DNA of 64,000 nt from Nitzschia sp. DOCU1 (GCA_951394045.1 OX595999.1:62001-126000); one strand, 5' to 3'. Counted from the first letter of the stretch, positions 11,202 through 22,433 are shown. Numbers and translations: made by a program. Notes: generated from the sequence alone by a model not told the origin.

Positions 11202-12296
11202 TTAAGATCGTGTCGCGTTCTGCTGCACGGTCATGCCCCCATCCCCGATGTTATTCGTATTCCTTGATCCAATAAGTTTCATGACGAGCAAAACGTTATT
11301 GATGGCATCGTTCTGAGCCTGCTGCTGTTGTTCCTGTTTGACACGTTCGATGGCAGCTAGTCGAGAGAGTGCATCAATGAGTGACGCCTGCTGAGAAGCG
11401 CCTCCCTGCATCGGCGCTGAAAGTATTCCGGCGAGCAAGGCCGAAGTACTGTTGTTCATGTTCATCGCAGGAGGGTTCTTGCTGCTGGAATCTGTCGAAC
11501 TGCCGACCCGCCCCCATAGGAACGATGGATTCATTGCCTGAGAGGAGGCGGCACTCATCGACATTGCAGCGCCCTGACTGCAGGAGGGTAGACCTTGTAG
11601 GATAGAAGCCGCCGATGAAATCTTTGCAGATTCCCCCAGCGGCAACGCCGCTTGACGACTAGCGGCAGCAGCTTCAAGCCTTTTCTGTTGACGCTGTTCC
11701 GCTGCCTTTGCCCTCTTGCCGGGGACCTTAACCTTGGTGCGGTCCATCTTGAAGCAAAGATTTGGCTTGCCTCGCACAAAGAGCGGGTGATAGCATTGTC
11801 CCTTGTCGTTTCCAGACTGGATAACCCGAAAGCCCCAGAGGTTCAGAGAGCGCTGAAAGCTCTTGAACTTCGACGACGAGAAACGTGTGGGCATGACTTC
11901 AGATTCAAGGCGTCGCTTGTTAAAGATCTTAAACGATTTCCCATCGGACATCCAAGCAATCACGCTGGAGAAGCCGGCACTCTCCGCTTCGTCAAGTACT
12001 TGATGAAGCTTCCATGGGAATTGAAGTTTCTTCTCAGCACAAGAAGAAGAAGCTCGAGTCGAGGAAGCCGACACATCGGAGGTCAACTGCTTGCTATCCT
12101 CAGATTCAGATTCTTCAGAGTATCCTTGTGAGGACGCTGGAGGTGTTACAGTGGTCGGCATGGTCTTTGGAAGAGGGACCTGTTTCGGTTGATTCTGTTC
12201 ACGATGATGGGGGGAGATCATATCGAACGCCGGATGAAATTTATGAGCGTCAGTGCAATCAAAAAAGGAGACTAGCGCTACAGCTGCGTGCATCAT
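11202..12296 (-). CDS. HSF-type DNA-binding transcription factor
   Basis: 364 residues from the ATG at 12296; a second ATG at residue 26 would also keep the domain. Residues about 92-187 form the heat-shock-factor winged helix: FPWKLHQVLDEAE, then AWMSDGKSFKIFN, the recognition region FKSFQRSLNLWGFRVI, and CYHPLFVRGKPNLC. A basic segment (VPGKRAKAAEQRQQKR) follows and could be a nuclear localisation signal. The N-terminus is acidic and Ser-rich; the C-terminal half is low-complexity with a late Gln-rich segment (VKQEQQQQAQNDAINN). Expected to bind DNA in the nucleus. No clear heptad trimerisation region is visible, so whether it is a true heat-responsive HSF is open. Confidence 0.9.
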   Translation of the reverse strand: MMHAAVALVSFFDCTDAHKFHPAFDMISPHHREQNQPKQVPLPKTMPTTVTPPASSQGYSEESESEDSKQLTSDVSASSTRASSSCAEKKLQFPWKLHQVLDEAESAGFSSVIAWMSDGKSFKIFNKRRLESEVMPTRFSSSKFKSFQRSLNLWGFRVIQSGNDKGQCYHPLFVRGKPNLCFKMDRTKVKVPGKRAKAAEQRQQKRLEAAAASRQAALPLGESAKISSAASILQGLPSCSQGAAMSMSAASSQAMNPSFLWGRVGSSTDSSSKNPPAMNMNNSTSALLAGILSAPMQGGASQQASLIDALSRLAAIERVKQEQQQQAQNDAINNVLLVMKLIGSRNTNNIGDGGMTVQQNATRS

Positions 12297-13223
12297 CGCT
12301 ACCCGCGTTCTGCACAGATGTTACTTCTACATTACAGCACTCAAGAGAACTTCGAAACAGTAGAACCATGCTTCGCTGGCAGGTAATTTTTTGGGACCCC
12401 AGCGCACGTCAGGAGAAGATATCACCTTCAATATAGGGCTTAATACACTGAAGCTGGTAGCTGCAACTTCCCTACGTCTTCTTTATTTGTCAACAAGATG
12501 GTCTTCTTTACAAGCAGCTTGTGTGGTGTCTTCGATGTTAAGTGTTGAAAAGAGAACCCGGCGACGGGGTTGTTTTAACAAAGCGCTAGACCGTACAGTA
12601 CTAGACCAGGTAGGATCTCGAAATAACATTTTCTTTTAGCAACGCGCCGGGCCTCCAGGTGACGTCGTCGTGATGTTTTTTTCGTCAATTGGCACTGTCT
12701 GTAGGCTCGGCATAACGAACACAAAGGCGAAGTAAGCAAAAGAGTAGAACCCTTCCCCTTCAAAGAAAGGTAGAAATCATGATTTACGGACCTGAGAGAT
12801 TCAGACATAATCGGCAGACCGCAAGACGGGGGCTTTGACAGTGTTATTGTAGCCATCATCCACCTCTCTTGTTCGAGTGAATTCATTCATTCCCATTCAT
12901 TCCTTCGCCGACGTCTGGAAGAGGTTCAATGGCGGCAAGGAGACGAACTTCGCAACAAACTTTTGCCACTAGCATTGTATCCAGATTTCCCGGACGGACC
13001 GATCTTTTAGACTTTGGAGGGAAGTCTACTAGAGAGAGGACGGCTGGTGGTAGCTATGGATCTCTTTGACACTTGCACAATGGCAGCTACCACCGGTAGT
13101 AGTACTAGGCGGATAGTGAATATTGCTTAATGGATATACTACTACTAGTTGCTGGCGCATGCTTGCCCCTCTTTTAGTAGTACTCAGCACGAATCGTGCC
13201 CTTCACCATCCCATATAGACTAC
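12297..13223. other. intergenic, no gene seen
   Basis: Probable promoter region of the HSF-type gene. No coding feature supported. A near copy of the ctaccggtag motif (ccaccggtag) lies at about 13090, next to gtagtagtactag. Confidence 0.35.
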
Positions 13224-13790
13224 TTACTTGAACATTTGCTTGCGGTAGTAATAGTTAGGATATGATTCCCCCCACTTGTCGGTGCTGCTTGCAACAACCG
13301 GCAATTGGCCGTTGTTTACCCCCGTGGTTGTACTAGCACTACTCGTTTCCGTCGGAGGCGTCGATCGTTGTTCCACCAACCGTGGTAGTTCTCGTGGTTT
13401 ATAGGATACAAATCGCAAGTAGTAGCGATGTGCTGGCTGGCCCAAACGACCATAGTGGCGGTTGTATCTGTAATGCTTGATGTCATTGCATACCTCATGG
13501 CAAAACTGCCATGCCGGGTTCACTTAGGCGGCTTGTAGATTCGTTTGCTCGGTCACTTTACCAAGAACGTTCGAACGGCATAATCTACTCAGCTCGTGGC
13601 TGGTGCTGGCGCAACGAAGGACGAATAGCCGATAGTTGCACTCGTACTCGTTGTCGTCAGCCGCGTCCATTGTTGTTGCACCAACCATGGTTGTCGTGGC
13701 TAATAAGGACCAAACAACCACGATATCGATCGAGCTTCTCGTACCGGTAATATTGGTGTCGATGTATCAGCCGGGTTCCTTGCATAAGCT
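13224..13790 (-). pseudogene. two decayed tandem copies of the 3' end of the oxygenase-like gene
   Basis: Two degenerate copies of the last 280 or so bases of the gene at 13829-15169 lie directly downstream of it. On the plus strand the landmark gcatacctcggtgcaaaa with gccatgccaggttcc (near 14067-14102) recurs as gcatacctcatggcaaaa with gccatgccgggttc (13487-13520) and as gccgggttccttgcat (near 13769). Each copy then shows the oxygenase C-terminal landmarks (strand near GAHGYVRFVPYE, then a Thr/Ser tail) with shifted frames and stops. These look like non-functional partial tandem duplicates. Confidence 0.7.
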
Positions 13791-13828
13791 TGCAGAAATG
13801 CTCACTTGACTACATACTTGTAGTAGTA

Positions 13829-15169
13829 CTATAGTTCGGATTGCATGACCTTCTCAACTCGTGGCTTCTGCTGCAATGAGGGACGAGCGGCGACCACTGT
13901 TGTAGTACCAGTACTTGTTGTCGTCGGAAGCGTCCATCGTTGTTGCACCGTTCGTTGCTCGTGTGTCTCATAAGGTACAAATCGCACGTAGCCATGTGCC
14001 CCAAACAACCACACTATCAACTGATGCCTTTCACCTTCTTGTATCGGTAAGGCTTGGTGTCGTTGCATACCTCGGTGCAAAACGGCCATGCCAGGTTCCA
14101 TGCGTAAACTTTCCTTGCGCTTGGTGCCAGTCTCATCGTCGTCGACGACAAATTCAAGAATCGAGCCTTTATAGTCTTCTTCGTTCGTTGGCAAGTTCAA
14201 ATTAATATTCAAGGTGAAAATGGAAGCGTCGGAATGTTCGGGTAGTTGAATGTCACTGCTAGAGGAAGTAGTAGTATTTGCTTTCGGATTCTTGACCCCG
14301 GTATTACCTTTGGCATCAACGCTTATCAATGTACCTTCCTCTGGAGCGTCATGATGCGCATTGACCTTGTAATGAACTGTAAAGGCATAGGCTTCAGCAT
14401 CGTCGGGAGGCTCGTTGAATCCACTATATTCCGGAAAGAAACTTCGGGCAATGGGCCTCATGTAGATATCGACAAGCCATTGCCGAAAGTTCAAAAGTTG
14501 CGGATAGGACACTCCACCAGGTGTCTCATCATCAATCACAAGACCATGACGATTCATACCATTGGGACGACGAGTCGGGATTCCTGCCGATGAGGCAGCT
14601 TGTAGATGTTGACGGATATGTTTCAGGCCAGTGGTAGTCAAGAAATTCCGGCATACCCACACGCCCGTAATAGGCTCGTGCCAAAGTGCATGGTGTAAGG
14701 CGTGTTCCTTTTCCATCGTAGGCTCATCCTCCCATAGCTGATGAACATGTTGATACAAATCGGGATTGATGACTAGCGCTTCGTCCAAGGCTGGTAGAAA
14801 TTCCTGCTGGTGGTGGGACGACGAAGCCGACCACTCGTTCCAGGCTTCCAACAATAGTCTCTCATTGTCAAGCCAAAAGTCCAAGTGTTCCACTTCTCCA
14901 CCCAGCGTAGCTTGCACGGGTGGTAATTGGAGTGCCCTGGCTTTCTCGAGAGCGTTTGCATTGTCGCAACTGTTTGTCGCGGTAGTGGTTCCGGAATACA
15001 CGACGCACCCACCGTCAGCACTACTACCAGTAGTATCATGATCATCACTCATGCTGCGGGCGGTAGGCACGCCAGTGGCCAACAGAAGTAAATGCAGTAG
15101 GAGTAACTGCAACGACAATGAACGAATGCGATCAAGTCGAAGACGGCGATGACGACGGAATAGCGGCAT
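13829..15169 (-). CDS. secretory-type 2OG-Fe(II) oxygenase-like protein
   Basis: 446 residues from the ATG at 15169. The frame is open to 15451 with other ATGs, but this start places a basic stretch and a hydrophobic core (LQLLLLHLLLLATGVPTARS) at the N-terminus as a signal peptide or anchor. The C-terminal third has the double-stranded beta-helix signature of prolyl-4-hydroxylase-like dioxygenases: FTVHYKV, the iron-binding HxD in LPEHSDASIFTLNINLN (about 14230), GSILEFV, then HRGMQRHQALPIQEGERHQLIVW with the distal His and a following Arg (about 14010-14068). Likely hydroxylates a protein or small molecule in the secretory pathway, using Fe(II), O2 and 2-oxoglutarate; the substrate is unknown. 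Confidence 0.75.
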   Translation of the reverse strand: MPLFRRHRRLRLDRIRSLSLQLLLLHLLLLATGVPTARSMSDDHDTTGSSADGGCVVYSGTTTATNSCDNANALEKARALQLPPVQATLGGEVEHLDFWLDNERLLLEAWNEWSASSSHHQQEFLPALDEALVINPDLYQHVHQLWEDEPTMEKEHALHHALWHEPITGVWVCRNFLTTTGLKHIRQHLQAASSAGIPTRRPNGMNRHGLVIDDETPGGVSYPQLLNFRQWLVDIYMRPIARSFFPEYSGFNEPPDDAEAYAFTVHYKVNAHHDAPEEGTLISVDAKGNTGVKNPKANTTTSSSSDIQLPEHSDASIFTLNINLNLPTNEEDYKGSILEFVVDDDETGTKRKESLRMEPGMAVLHRGMQRHQALPIQEGERHQLIVWLFGAHGYVRFVPYETHEQRTVQQRWTLPTTTSTGTTTVVAARPSLQQKPRVEKVMQSEL

Positions 15170-16832
15170 CAACAGCACGTGTCGTCGACAAGAACACGAT
15201 CTTTGGGTATTCTTTTTGCTTGGTGAGGTTGACAACAGTGTTGATGTTGGGTCCTTTACAATTCTAGCTGCTGCCGCCATTCGTAGATTATAAACTACGA
15301 GCTGTGAGCTGAGCGGTCCATGTTCGTTGAGATGTAATGCAACTATCGAAACGTGGGCAGGAAATGAAGGATTGCAATGAGAATGGATGCGGAATAAGAT
15401 TTGGCGGGAAAAACCAAAGGATCGCCGAACGGCACGTTTCCAGACTGCCACGTGTCGATCAATTTCGCGATCGATTGAATCAATCGTCCGTCTGCCGTAG
15501 TAATAAAAGGTATCTGTCCGTCGTCCTCCGTACAGTCAGCATTCCGAAGATTCCAGCCTGCCACGTGTCCATCTTTGTCAATCCAACGAGTCGAGTCAGT
15601 CAACATTCATCATCCATGCATCATCCATTACCATGGATGCTATGCAAGACGGAATCGCCATTCGCGCAGTGTAAGTAAAGAAAGTACCTGGTCGACTCAT
15701 GCCTTCGATCGTCCCGGCAGAAATCTTCCCAAGATCGGAAAGGCCACGCGAGGAAGAGAGTGCGATCAAGATGCCGTTTGTTCGCAGAGCATAGCGCCAG
15801 TTTTTCGACGATCACCGGCGATCATGAAACAGAGAAAGGTTCTGTCGTCCCCGAACCGTCGGTTTGTAAGGCCTATTTGAAGTGAGAAAGCATCCGCTCT
15901 ATCATACAAAAACGATATACCGGGTAGCTACAGGTAGGAGACACCCATTGTGAGGCGCTATTCATGCCGAACTGCTTGTCGATAAATATTCAGCAAAACG
16001 CAATTTTAAATACTGTACTGCAACCTCATGAAAACATAAAACTCTATGCCCCTTTGTCGTCAGACCCTTCGGTTCTATATTCCGAAATGATCTCCAAAAT
16101 CGAAGTCTGTGCATTTTTGCATTCGTTCAATAAACAACCAATTTGACTAATATCCATATTGTGTCTTGTTCAAATTTCAAGGAACAAGCGCAGATTGTAT
16201 ATCGGTTGTGTAATTCAACTTGAAGTCATGCTCTCAGAATGTAGCCCTTAAATGATCGTAGCAAACGTTTCATATTGATTTCCCAGCTCCCTGCGAACTC
16301 TAGGGAAGCACTTTCTGGTAGTCCGAATGCATTCTACGATTATTTTACCAAGTGCGGTATTTCAGACGAAATTCTTTTTATCTTCCCGGATGGGGTGATT
16401 TGGTATGAAATTTGTTGATGAAAGCACTGTGTTTTACCGCGCTTTTACCCTTCAGAGGCACGCTCAAGCAGTCTCCATTCTGGAACGAGGAGGAATCGAG
16501 AGAGTTAAGTATGAGGTAATAATGAGTCCAGCTGTTTGTTCGCTTCATTTAACGATCGTTTAAAGTTCGTTCAAGAAGGCTACAAGGAAACGACATTCGA
16601 TAAGAAGGATGCCACGCAATTAAGAATGTACTACTGGACCGGAAGCCATTAGAACAAAAGAAGGGCTTTTCTTTTCCCGAACACCTAGTACCATTGATTG
16701 TGCATATGGCGATGAGTTACAATGCGCGTGCATCCACATCGGTGATGGCGCAACATCCCAAATGGAAGGAAACACACGGTGTCATCATAAAATTGCTTTT
16801 GACGAAACTTCCGCTCATAAATTTCAGTGAGG
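15170..16832. other. spacer ahead of the first HSF copy
   Basis: Divergent promoter region. From about 15701 onward it belongs to the duplicated unit and is repeated at 28199-29302. A 60-codon ATG frame at 15964-16146 is kept in the second copy (28460-28642) with a single residue change, so it could be an upstream ORF, but nothing else supports it. The HSF start is preceded by aaatttcag, which could be a splice acceptor for a leader intron. Confidence 0.4.
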
Positions 16833-17816
16833 ATGATAATGAACATTGATCTATCGACATGCAGCTTCCCTTTCAGGTTGTATCATATGCTGGAAGAAGC
16901 CCCCAGGGCAGGATTTGCACACATCGTTTCATGGTTACCTGAAGGGAACGGATTCGTTGTACACGACCGGGAAAAGTTCTCTGATCATGTGATGAAGACA
17001 TTCTTTTCTCACACCAAATGGAAGTCGTTCCTTCGACAACTTAATCTGTACTCCTTTCAACGACTGTCCAAACGTGGTCCTGGAAAGGGAAGCTGCTACG
17101 CCCACCCATCTTTGATCCGCGGGCAGATCGATAAATGCAAGCACATTCAACGAACGCACGTTTCGTCACAGGCCAATGATGCATCATCCGTCAAGAAGAC
17201 CAAAGAAACTGTTTTGGATACTGGTGCAGTGTTCTCTAAACAGGGGGATATCGATTTTTCTGCGCTCTTTGCTCCTGGTGAGCAACGTAGTAGTACACCT
17301 CGGGGCGGTTTTGGTGCCCCAAGCATACTGAAAGAGATCGACCCAACGTTCTTCCTTTCCGATGAGAAAATGACACCTTCGGCTGGTTTTCTTGCTCCCC
17401 CACCTGATGCATCTAAATCTGCAGGGGGGGTCGACAACATTCATCGTCTTCTTCTAGGCACCGTATCAGCAGGAGTATCCCCAGCAGCATCGAGGAAGAA
17501 GAAGGGCGACAGCAAGAAGAAGAATCTGTCACAACACCAGAAAAATATGGCTGATGAGGCTCTCGTGATGGCTGTCAAGGGCATCGAAGGCTCACTTGAC
17601 TACCTGCTAGAGTATGAGCAGTCCTCTTCGGCCGCTCTTTCGCCTGATCCAATCGATGCTGCATCAGCGTCGTCTTCTTCAGGAAATCTACTAGTAGATG
17701 ATGATGCTTCTCGAAGAAACACGGACCGAAGCAATTTCTCACCTGATATGGTAGATGCGATCGTTTCGATCTTCTTGGGTGAGCATGGAGGCGGGGCAAC
17801 AACAACAAGCTGTTAA
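16833..17816 (+). CDS. HSF-type DNA-binding protein, tandem copy 1
   Basis: 327 residues from the ATG at 16833. The HSF domain begins almost at once (CSFPFRLYHMLEEAPRAGFA), with VSWLPEGNGFVVHD, the recognition helix region WKSFLRQLNLYSFQRL, and CYAHPSLIRGQIDKCKHI. A Lys-rich linker, Ser/Pro-rich low-complexity segments, and a conserved-looking helical piece (QKNMADEALVMAVKGIEGSLDYLLEYE) follow. The DNA-binding domain is identical to copy 2 (29303-30283); about 15 differences and a small indel fall in the linker and tail. Probably a nuclear transcription factor; its targets are unknown. Confidence 0.9.
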   Translation: MIMNIDLSTCSFPFRLYHMLEEAPRAGFAHIVSWLPEGNGFVVHDREKFSDHVMKTFFSHTKWKSFLRQLNLYSFQRLSKRGPGKGSCYAHPSLIRGQIDKCKHIQRTHVSSQANDASSVKKTKETVLDTGAVFSKQGDIDFSALFAPGEQRSSTPRGGFGAPSILKEIDPTFFLSDEKMTPSAGFLAPPPDASKSAGGVDNIHRLLLGTVSAGVSPAASRKKKGDSKKKNLSQHQKNMADEALVMAVKGIEGSLDYLLEYEQSSSAALSPDPIDAASASSSSGNLLVDDDASRRNTDRSNFSPDMVDAIVSIFLGEHGGGATTTSC

Positions 17817-18249
17817 ACAAGAAGCAGACGCAGGCATAACAAGAACATGGACAAGGGGCAGCACCAGCAACGGGGTTTGTTGCTGAGGCCCGCCGTCACG
17901 ATTTTTCGACAATTTTAAACACCAGAAGAAGAATGTATAAAGTAGCGGCATATGAGTTGGAGTCAGTTACTAACAACGATCTTAGAGATCAAACTACTAG
18001 CAGCTTGTGGTGATAGCCAACTAACTAGCTAGCAGCAGCCACTCTGCAATGCTGTGGCCTGACTCTGCCGGGTACTTGCGCACTTCTTGTAGTACAGAAG
18101 ATTTGTTAGTACTCTAGGTCGTCCTCACCACATGCCTCTCCACGACGAGGAGAGTATCGTATTGGGAATCGCAGCAGCATCAGCCCTTGCCTTCATTCGG
18201 CGGCGTCGACAATGGTCTGCGACATCGATCGACGACGTTCTACCGAGTA
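17817..18249. other. spacer between HSF copy 1 and the helicase fragment
   Basis: Convergent 3' ends. Compared with the matching spacer at 30284-30717 it carries small insertions and deletions (for example an extra stretch around 18117-18131 before catgcctctcc). A short frame starting at 18132 is matched in unit 2, but it overlaps the helicase 3' end and is not called. Confidence 0.4.
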
Positions 18250-19459
18250 CTACTCTTCTCGGTTCACATATGCGAATGTTTCTTCGGATTGGACCATTTC
18301 CCACGACGCCGACATGGACGGTTTAGTTTTGCTTGATCCTCGAACTATTTCATCGCCGGCTTCGTCGTTGTCGTCATCGTCGTCGTTCTCTGACACAGAG
18401 GCTGGATCCCAGGCTTCTCCGACCCAAGCTCCATTCCCGTGGCAGTACTTCAGAAATGGAAGCCAGTTATCCTTGTCCAAGGCTAGAACGGAAGGGCATC
18501 CAATCACAATCAGGAGTGCCTTGGCACGGGTAATAGCCACGTTGAACCTTTTGGGGTGGGCGACAAACCCGAGATTGTAACGAATATCGTGATTTAGATA
18601 GATTTCTGGTTCGGCCCGTACCGTCGACACAATAATGATTCTTCGTTCTTGCCCTTGAAAGACCTCGACAGAGCCAACTTTGATTTCATGTCGAGGGTGA
18701 ACGACCTCCAGCGCGGATCTGATCTTTTGCGCTTGTCGAGCATAGGGAGTGATGATGCCAATGTCGTCGTAGCTCAGGGGAGGTCTGGTCTCTTTGAGTA
18801 ACAGGTCGACATAGGCCACAACCTGTTGGGCTTCCTCCGGATTAAACCACGACGGAGAGTTGCCTTCACGCTGATTCGAGCCCTTGATGGAATGAAACAG
18901 TATAGGAAGACCTGGCTTTGGGAGATGCTCCCACTTGGCCAGCCCATGCGTAACCATCTTGTCTCCACAGCACTGAAGATCGCCATCGTAAAACATTTCG
19001 TTCGGGAGCTTTAAGATAGAAGGATGTGATCGATAGTTTCGAACCAACTTTGTCAAGAGATCGTCTGGATATTTGCCGGTTTCGGGGTCTCGCTGATACA
19101 CCGCTCGCTGACAAAGACGTTCCATGTAGGAGACGCCTAGACCGTAGGCTTCACAGATTTTCGATGTAGTAATAGGTCCCAGTTGCTTTGGATCTCCCGC
19201 CAAGATGAGTTTGCCTCCTCCGCCAGGGCCATTCTTTGAAAGTAAAGATGCAGCTAACGCAACCAACTCGGGTTCTGTCGCATGTCCAGCTTCGTCCACG
19301 CAAATCACATCGAAATGACCACGTGGTACCCCCATGTAGACAAAGCGAGCTGACAAATTTACTGTGGCCACCACGATGCGAGCCTTGCGGATCTCTTTGA
19401 CCAACTTGGCCTCATATTCGCCGTCGTGTTCTTCTTCCGTTTGACTAGCATAGGCTCGG
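18250..19459 (-). pseudogene. C-terminal part of helicase copy 1, separated by the retrotransposon
   Basis: Encodes the second half of a MOV10/SDE3-like SF1 helicase: DVICVDEAGHATEPE (motif II), LILAGDPKQLGP (III), LVRNYRSHPSIL (IV), VGSVEVFQGQERRIII (V) and NVAITRAKALLIVIG (VI). It is almost identical to the corresponding part of the intact-length copy at 30718-31959; the few residue changes cluster near the C-terminus (HG for RE, V for A). Its upstream half lies at 27119-28194 beyond the inserted element, so no normal protein can be made from this copy. Confidence 0.9.
19455..19459. repeat. target-site duplication, left
   Basis: ctcgg immediately before the left LTR. The same five bases follow the right LTR at 27114-27118, and occur only once at the equivalent place in the uninterrupted copy (about 31923-31927, ggctcggatatccg). 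Confidence 0.95.
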
Positions 19460-19600
19460 TGTCAGGATCGACTAGCTCGACCAGGTAGTCGGCTGACGTG
19501 GCCTCAGAGGCACCAGGACCATCCAATCTGGTCGATGCCGATGAGCCTCCGACGCCGTAGTTAACACCCTAACACTAGAGCTCACTCTTATCTCCTGACG
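19460..19600 (+). repeat. left LTR
   Basis: 141 bp starting tgtcaggatcgactag and ending tctcctgac plus g. Identical to the right LTR except for the innermost base (g here, a there). Confidence 0.93.
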
Positions 19601-21185
19601 ATTAACAGTAACGCTTTACCTTTGCTGTTGTTTGGGTGTGAGAGTCCAGAACACTACATAGTCCTGCATCATATAGGCATGTACATATATTTATAACGAA
19701 CGATATAAGAAAACCATATATTTTGCAAGGATCCCAGAACGGAGTTTTGCCTAGCAAATCTCATAGGAATTTCGGGAGTCCTCGAGGTACTCCCCGCATG
19801 ATATAATCAGTGGCGAGACAAAAATTATACCGACGTGGGATTCCCCTTTGGCCCGGCCGGCCGCTTGGTACGACTGGCACGAATAGGATACGACTCATGC
19901 GAACACGGCTACGCCGCCGCCGAAGCTGCCGCTATGACACTATGAAATCGTCGGCACCACTATTTCTACGAAGTCACCGCCGCTGCTGCTAGTAGCAAAC
20001 CACCCACTATTTCTCCTTGTGCACGGCGGCGATGTGCAAGAAGCACCCCCTCTACGATACTGCAAGAAAGCAAGACAACGAACGCGTCCGACCCTATAGG
20101 CAGTACTAACGGCAGCTGTGCCTCCATTCTAAGAATAATCTAGTAGCTAGTCGACCAGTAAAAACAAAAAAGCTAGAGTTCATTATTACTGGCTGTAATC
20201 CTGCTGGTGGTTGTCCTCGTCCATCGTTCTCTGGACTCCACCAGCACCACCTGACCTTGTTTGATTCCTGCCCCATTCTTTCTACCTGTTGCTTCTTCAT
20301 TCATTCATTCCTTTACAATGGATTTATCATTCCTTCGCGCCACTTATCATTGGTCTCTAATTCTTTCGAAATTGTAAATATCCCAAGTAGGGATTGTGCT
20401 GAACAGTGACATGCACAATCCATTGTCGTTGCTTCTTGTTGCATTTCCGTTTCCCTGCTGGAGGAATACAAATGAGGACTGCTACTTTCGTCGTGGTCGC
20501 CGTCTTTCTGATCTTCTTCAATTGCTGGATGATTGTTGTCGGGTGGTGCAATATTCTTGACGGTGATTTGTGCATCTCCCTATAATCGCCAAGACAAGAA
20601 ACGCAGTGAATAAAGGAGTTGGTGAGCGATTCCATCCACCTTCATCTCACTACTGAATGTGACCCAGCAGGCTTACCTTCGGTATAACCCAATAGTTGTT
20701 CAGATCAAAACACTATTTCTCGCCGCCAACTTTTATGTTGACTGGACTTGACTCAGATCATTGGTGGTCATTGGCGGAGACTTTCATGCCTTTGGTCTTG
20801 TAGTAGAAAGCTGGCAGGGAGGGAGTATTTGGCCCGAATGCACATGGCTGTCCCCTTCTAATAAACTCTGCAAGCAGAGCAATTTATCGCCTTGCATTCA
20901 AACTTTATCAAGATGGCAGTCCATAGTAATAATGATGATGACAAGATGACTTGTCGTTCTGGTTTTTGTGTGATTGAGATACACGTAAAATTTAGCGCGC
21001 AGTGACTCTCCTCTATGGCATTTCTCAGTAGTAAGTTCTGAGAACTTGTAATTATTCCGATCCATCTCCTCTACATATTTCTTAAGTAGTAATAACGGTA
21101 TAACACGTACTGAAAATTCTTATACGATACTCGGACGCTCCTACGTCCTTACAATAATTATTCATTAATTCCAATCAACAACACG
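19601..21185 (+). other. retrotransposon untranslated leader
   Basis: About 1.6 kb between the left LTR and gag. No supported coding frame. The primer-binding site should begin right after 19600 (attaacagtaacgc), but I could not match it to a tRNA 3' end. Confidence 0.6.
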
Positions 21186-22433
21186 ATGAGTGAAACGGTA
21201 GATTCCACTGATTTGCCCTTGGTCACCCCGAAGAAAGTTTCGGTGGATGGAAATGGGGCTACAGTGGGTGAGGTTGCAGGTACAACACATGATGTTGCTG
21301 CTACTCCTCCATTCTCCCATGCGGACATGGACACCATCGTTGATGCTTTGGTCCCTGATATCCGGAAGATGCTCGAATCCCAATTGAGGGAATTATTTTC
21401 CTTCCTGGGCATGCATTCATTCGGTGATTTTCAGTTTTTTGAGTGGCCCGAAGTGCAGGCTACGATTACTGGAGCCTCTTCCTCTACTCATTATTCTGCG
21501 ATTGCCAAACCAATCATTTTGAAGAAATTATCGTATATTCTATGTTATGCAAAATGTTCGGAAAATATTTTTCCTGGGGATAACATGGAGTCCATTAGAC
21601 AGAAAGTGGATGCTATGGAGACCCCCCGGCGATCTCGGTCTGGCTCCTCTTCTTCTGAAGCAAAGAGCCCGGTAAAATCCAGCCTCAAAGTTGAGGTCCC
21701 CACATTGCCTACATGGGACGGTACCATCCAGAATCTTTTCACTTGGAAAGAATCTACAATGGACCGTTTGGGCAAGTCTGGTTTGCTTAAATATATTGGT
21801 GACGTGAAAGCAGCTAAATCTGATCCTGATATCTCGGAATCAGTGTTCTTTGCTCTCCGTGAAGCCCTGGCGAAAGGAGCAGCCAAAACAATTGCAGACC
21901 ATCTTCTGGCTGACAATCGCCGCGACCCCATGGTTCTCTGGCAACAGGTTTTGGATACATACGAGACTCCCGAGAACCGTGCTGGATTTCTATTGCGTGA
22001 AATCTGTGAGCTAATTGAACTTCGCATGGACCAGTCCGTCACCCCAACCAAGTTTGTGGCCTCGTTCCAATCGACAATTTTTAAATTGCGATCGTACGGC
22101 TCGAAGATCGTGGAGGATGAAGCCCTTCTTTGTGCACTCCTGCTTCGTGCAATTCAGGACGAGGAATATAAGACGACACAGGACTTCATTTTGGCTAACC
22201 CTACCTGTACTCCAGATGCCATCTTGGACCATCTGCGTAATAGGGAATCCGCCCTGTTGGTACTTGATGGTGACTCCATCAGGCAGGATGGGATGCGGTC
22301 GTCTACATTGTCGCGTCGCATGACTGCCAAGCCTCAACCTAAACAGGTCACATTTGAGCACAAGCCTTGGAAAGTTCCTAACTTTCCACAGTCATGGAAA
22401 CGTGCTTTTGGAGCCGCCCAAACTCCTGAATGA
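21186..22433 (+). CDS. gag: copia gag-like protein
   Basis: 415 residues from the ATG at 21186. Acidic N-terminus, then a Ser/Arg linker (RRSRSGSSSSEAKSPVKS) and the capsid-like region LPTWDGTIQNLFTWKEST ... FFALREALAKGAAKTIADHLL ... MVLWQQVLDTYET, typical of copia gag (UBN2-like). No CCHC zinc knuckle is visible; RNA binding may rely on basic stretches (a His/Lys/Arg-rich segment lies just after the gag stop, in the pol frame). Pol lies in the +1 frame and overlaps the end of gag by 110 nt. Confidence 0.85.
   Translation: MSETVDSTDLPLVTPKKVSVDGNGATVGEVAGTTHDVAATPPFSHADMDTIVDALVPDIRKMLESQLRELFSFLGMHSFGDFQFFEWPEVQATITGASSSTHYSAIAKPIILKKLSYILCYAKCSENIFPGDNMESIRQKVDAMETPRRSRSGSSSSEAKSPVKSSLKVEVPTLPTWDGTIQNLFTWKESTMDRLGKSGLLKYIGDVKAAKSDPDISESVFFALREALAKGAAKTIADHLLADNRRDPMVLWQQVLDTYETPENRAGFLLREICELIELRMDQSVTPTKFVASFQSTIFKLRSYGSKIVEDEALLCALLLRAIQDEEYKTTQDFILANPTCTPDAILDHLRNRESALLVLDGDSIRQDGMRSSTLSRRMTAKPQPKQVTFEHKPWKVPNFPQSWKRAFGAAQTPE

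Noticed and set aside
15964..16146. 60-codon frame conserved in both duplicate units
   Set aside because: Conservation is expected from the recent duplication itself; no other evidence.
18132..18326. Frame with ESIVLGIAAASALAFIRRRR, at first reminiscent of a Harbinger-type protein start
   Set aside because: Too short, overlaps the helicase 3' end, no transposase core nearby, and the second copy stops even earlier.
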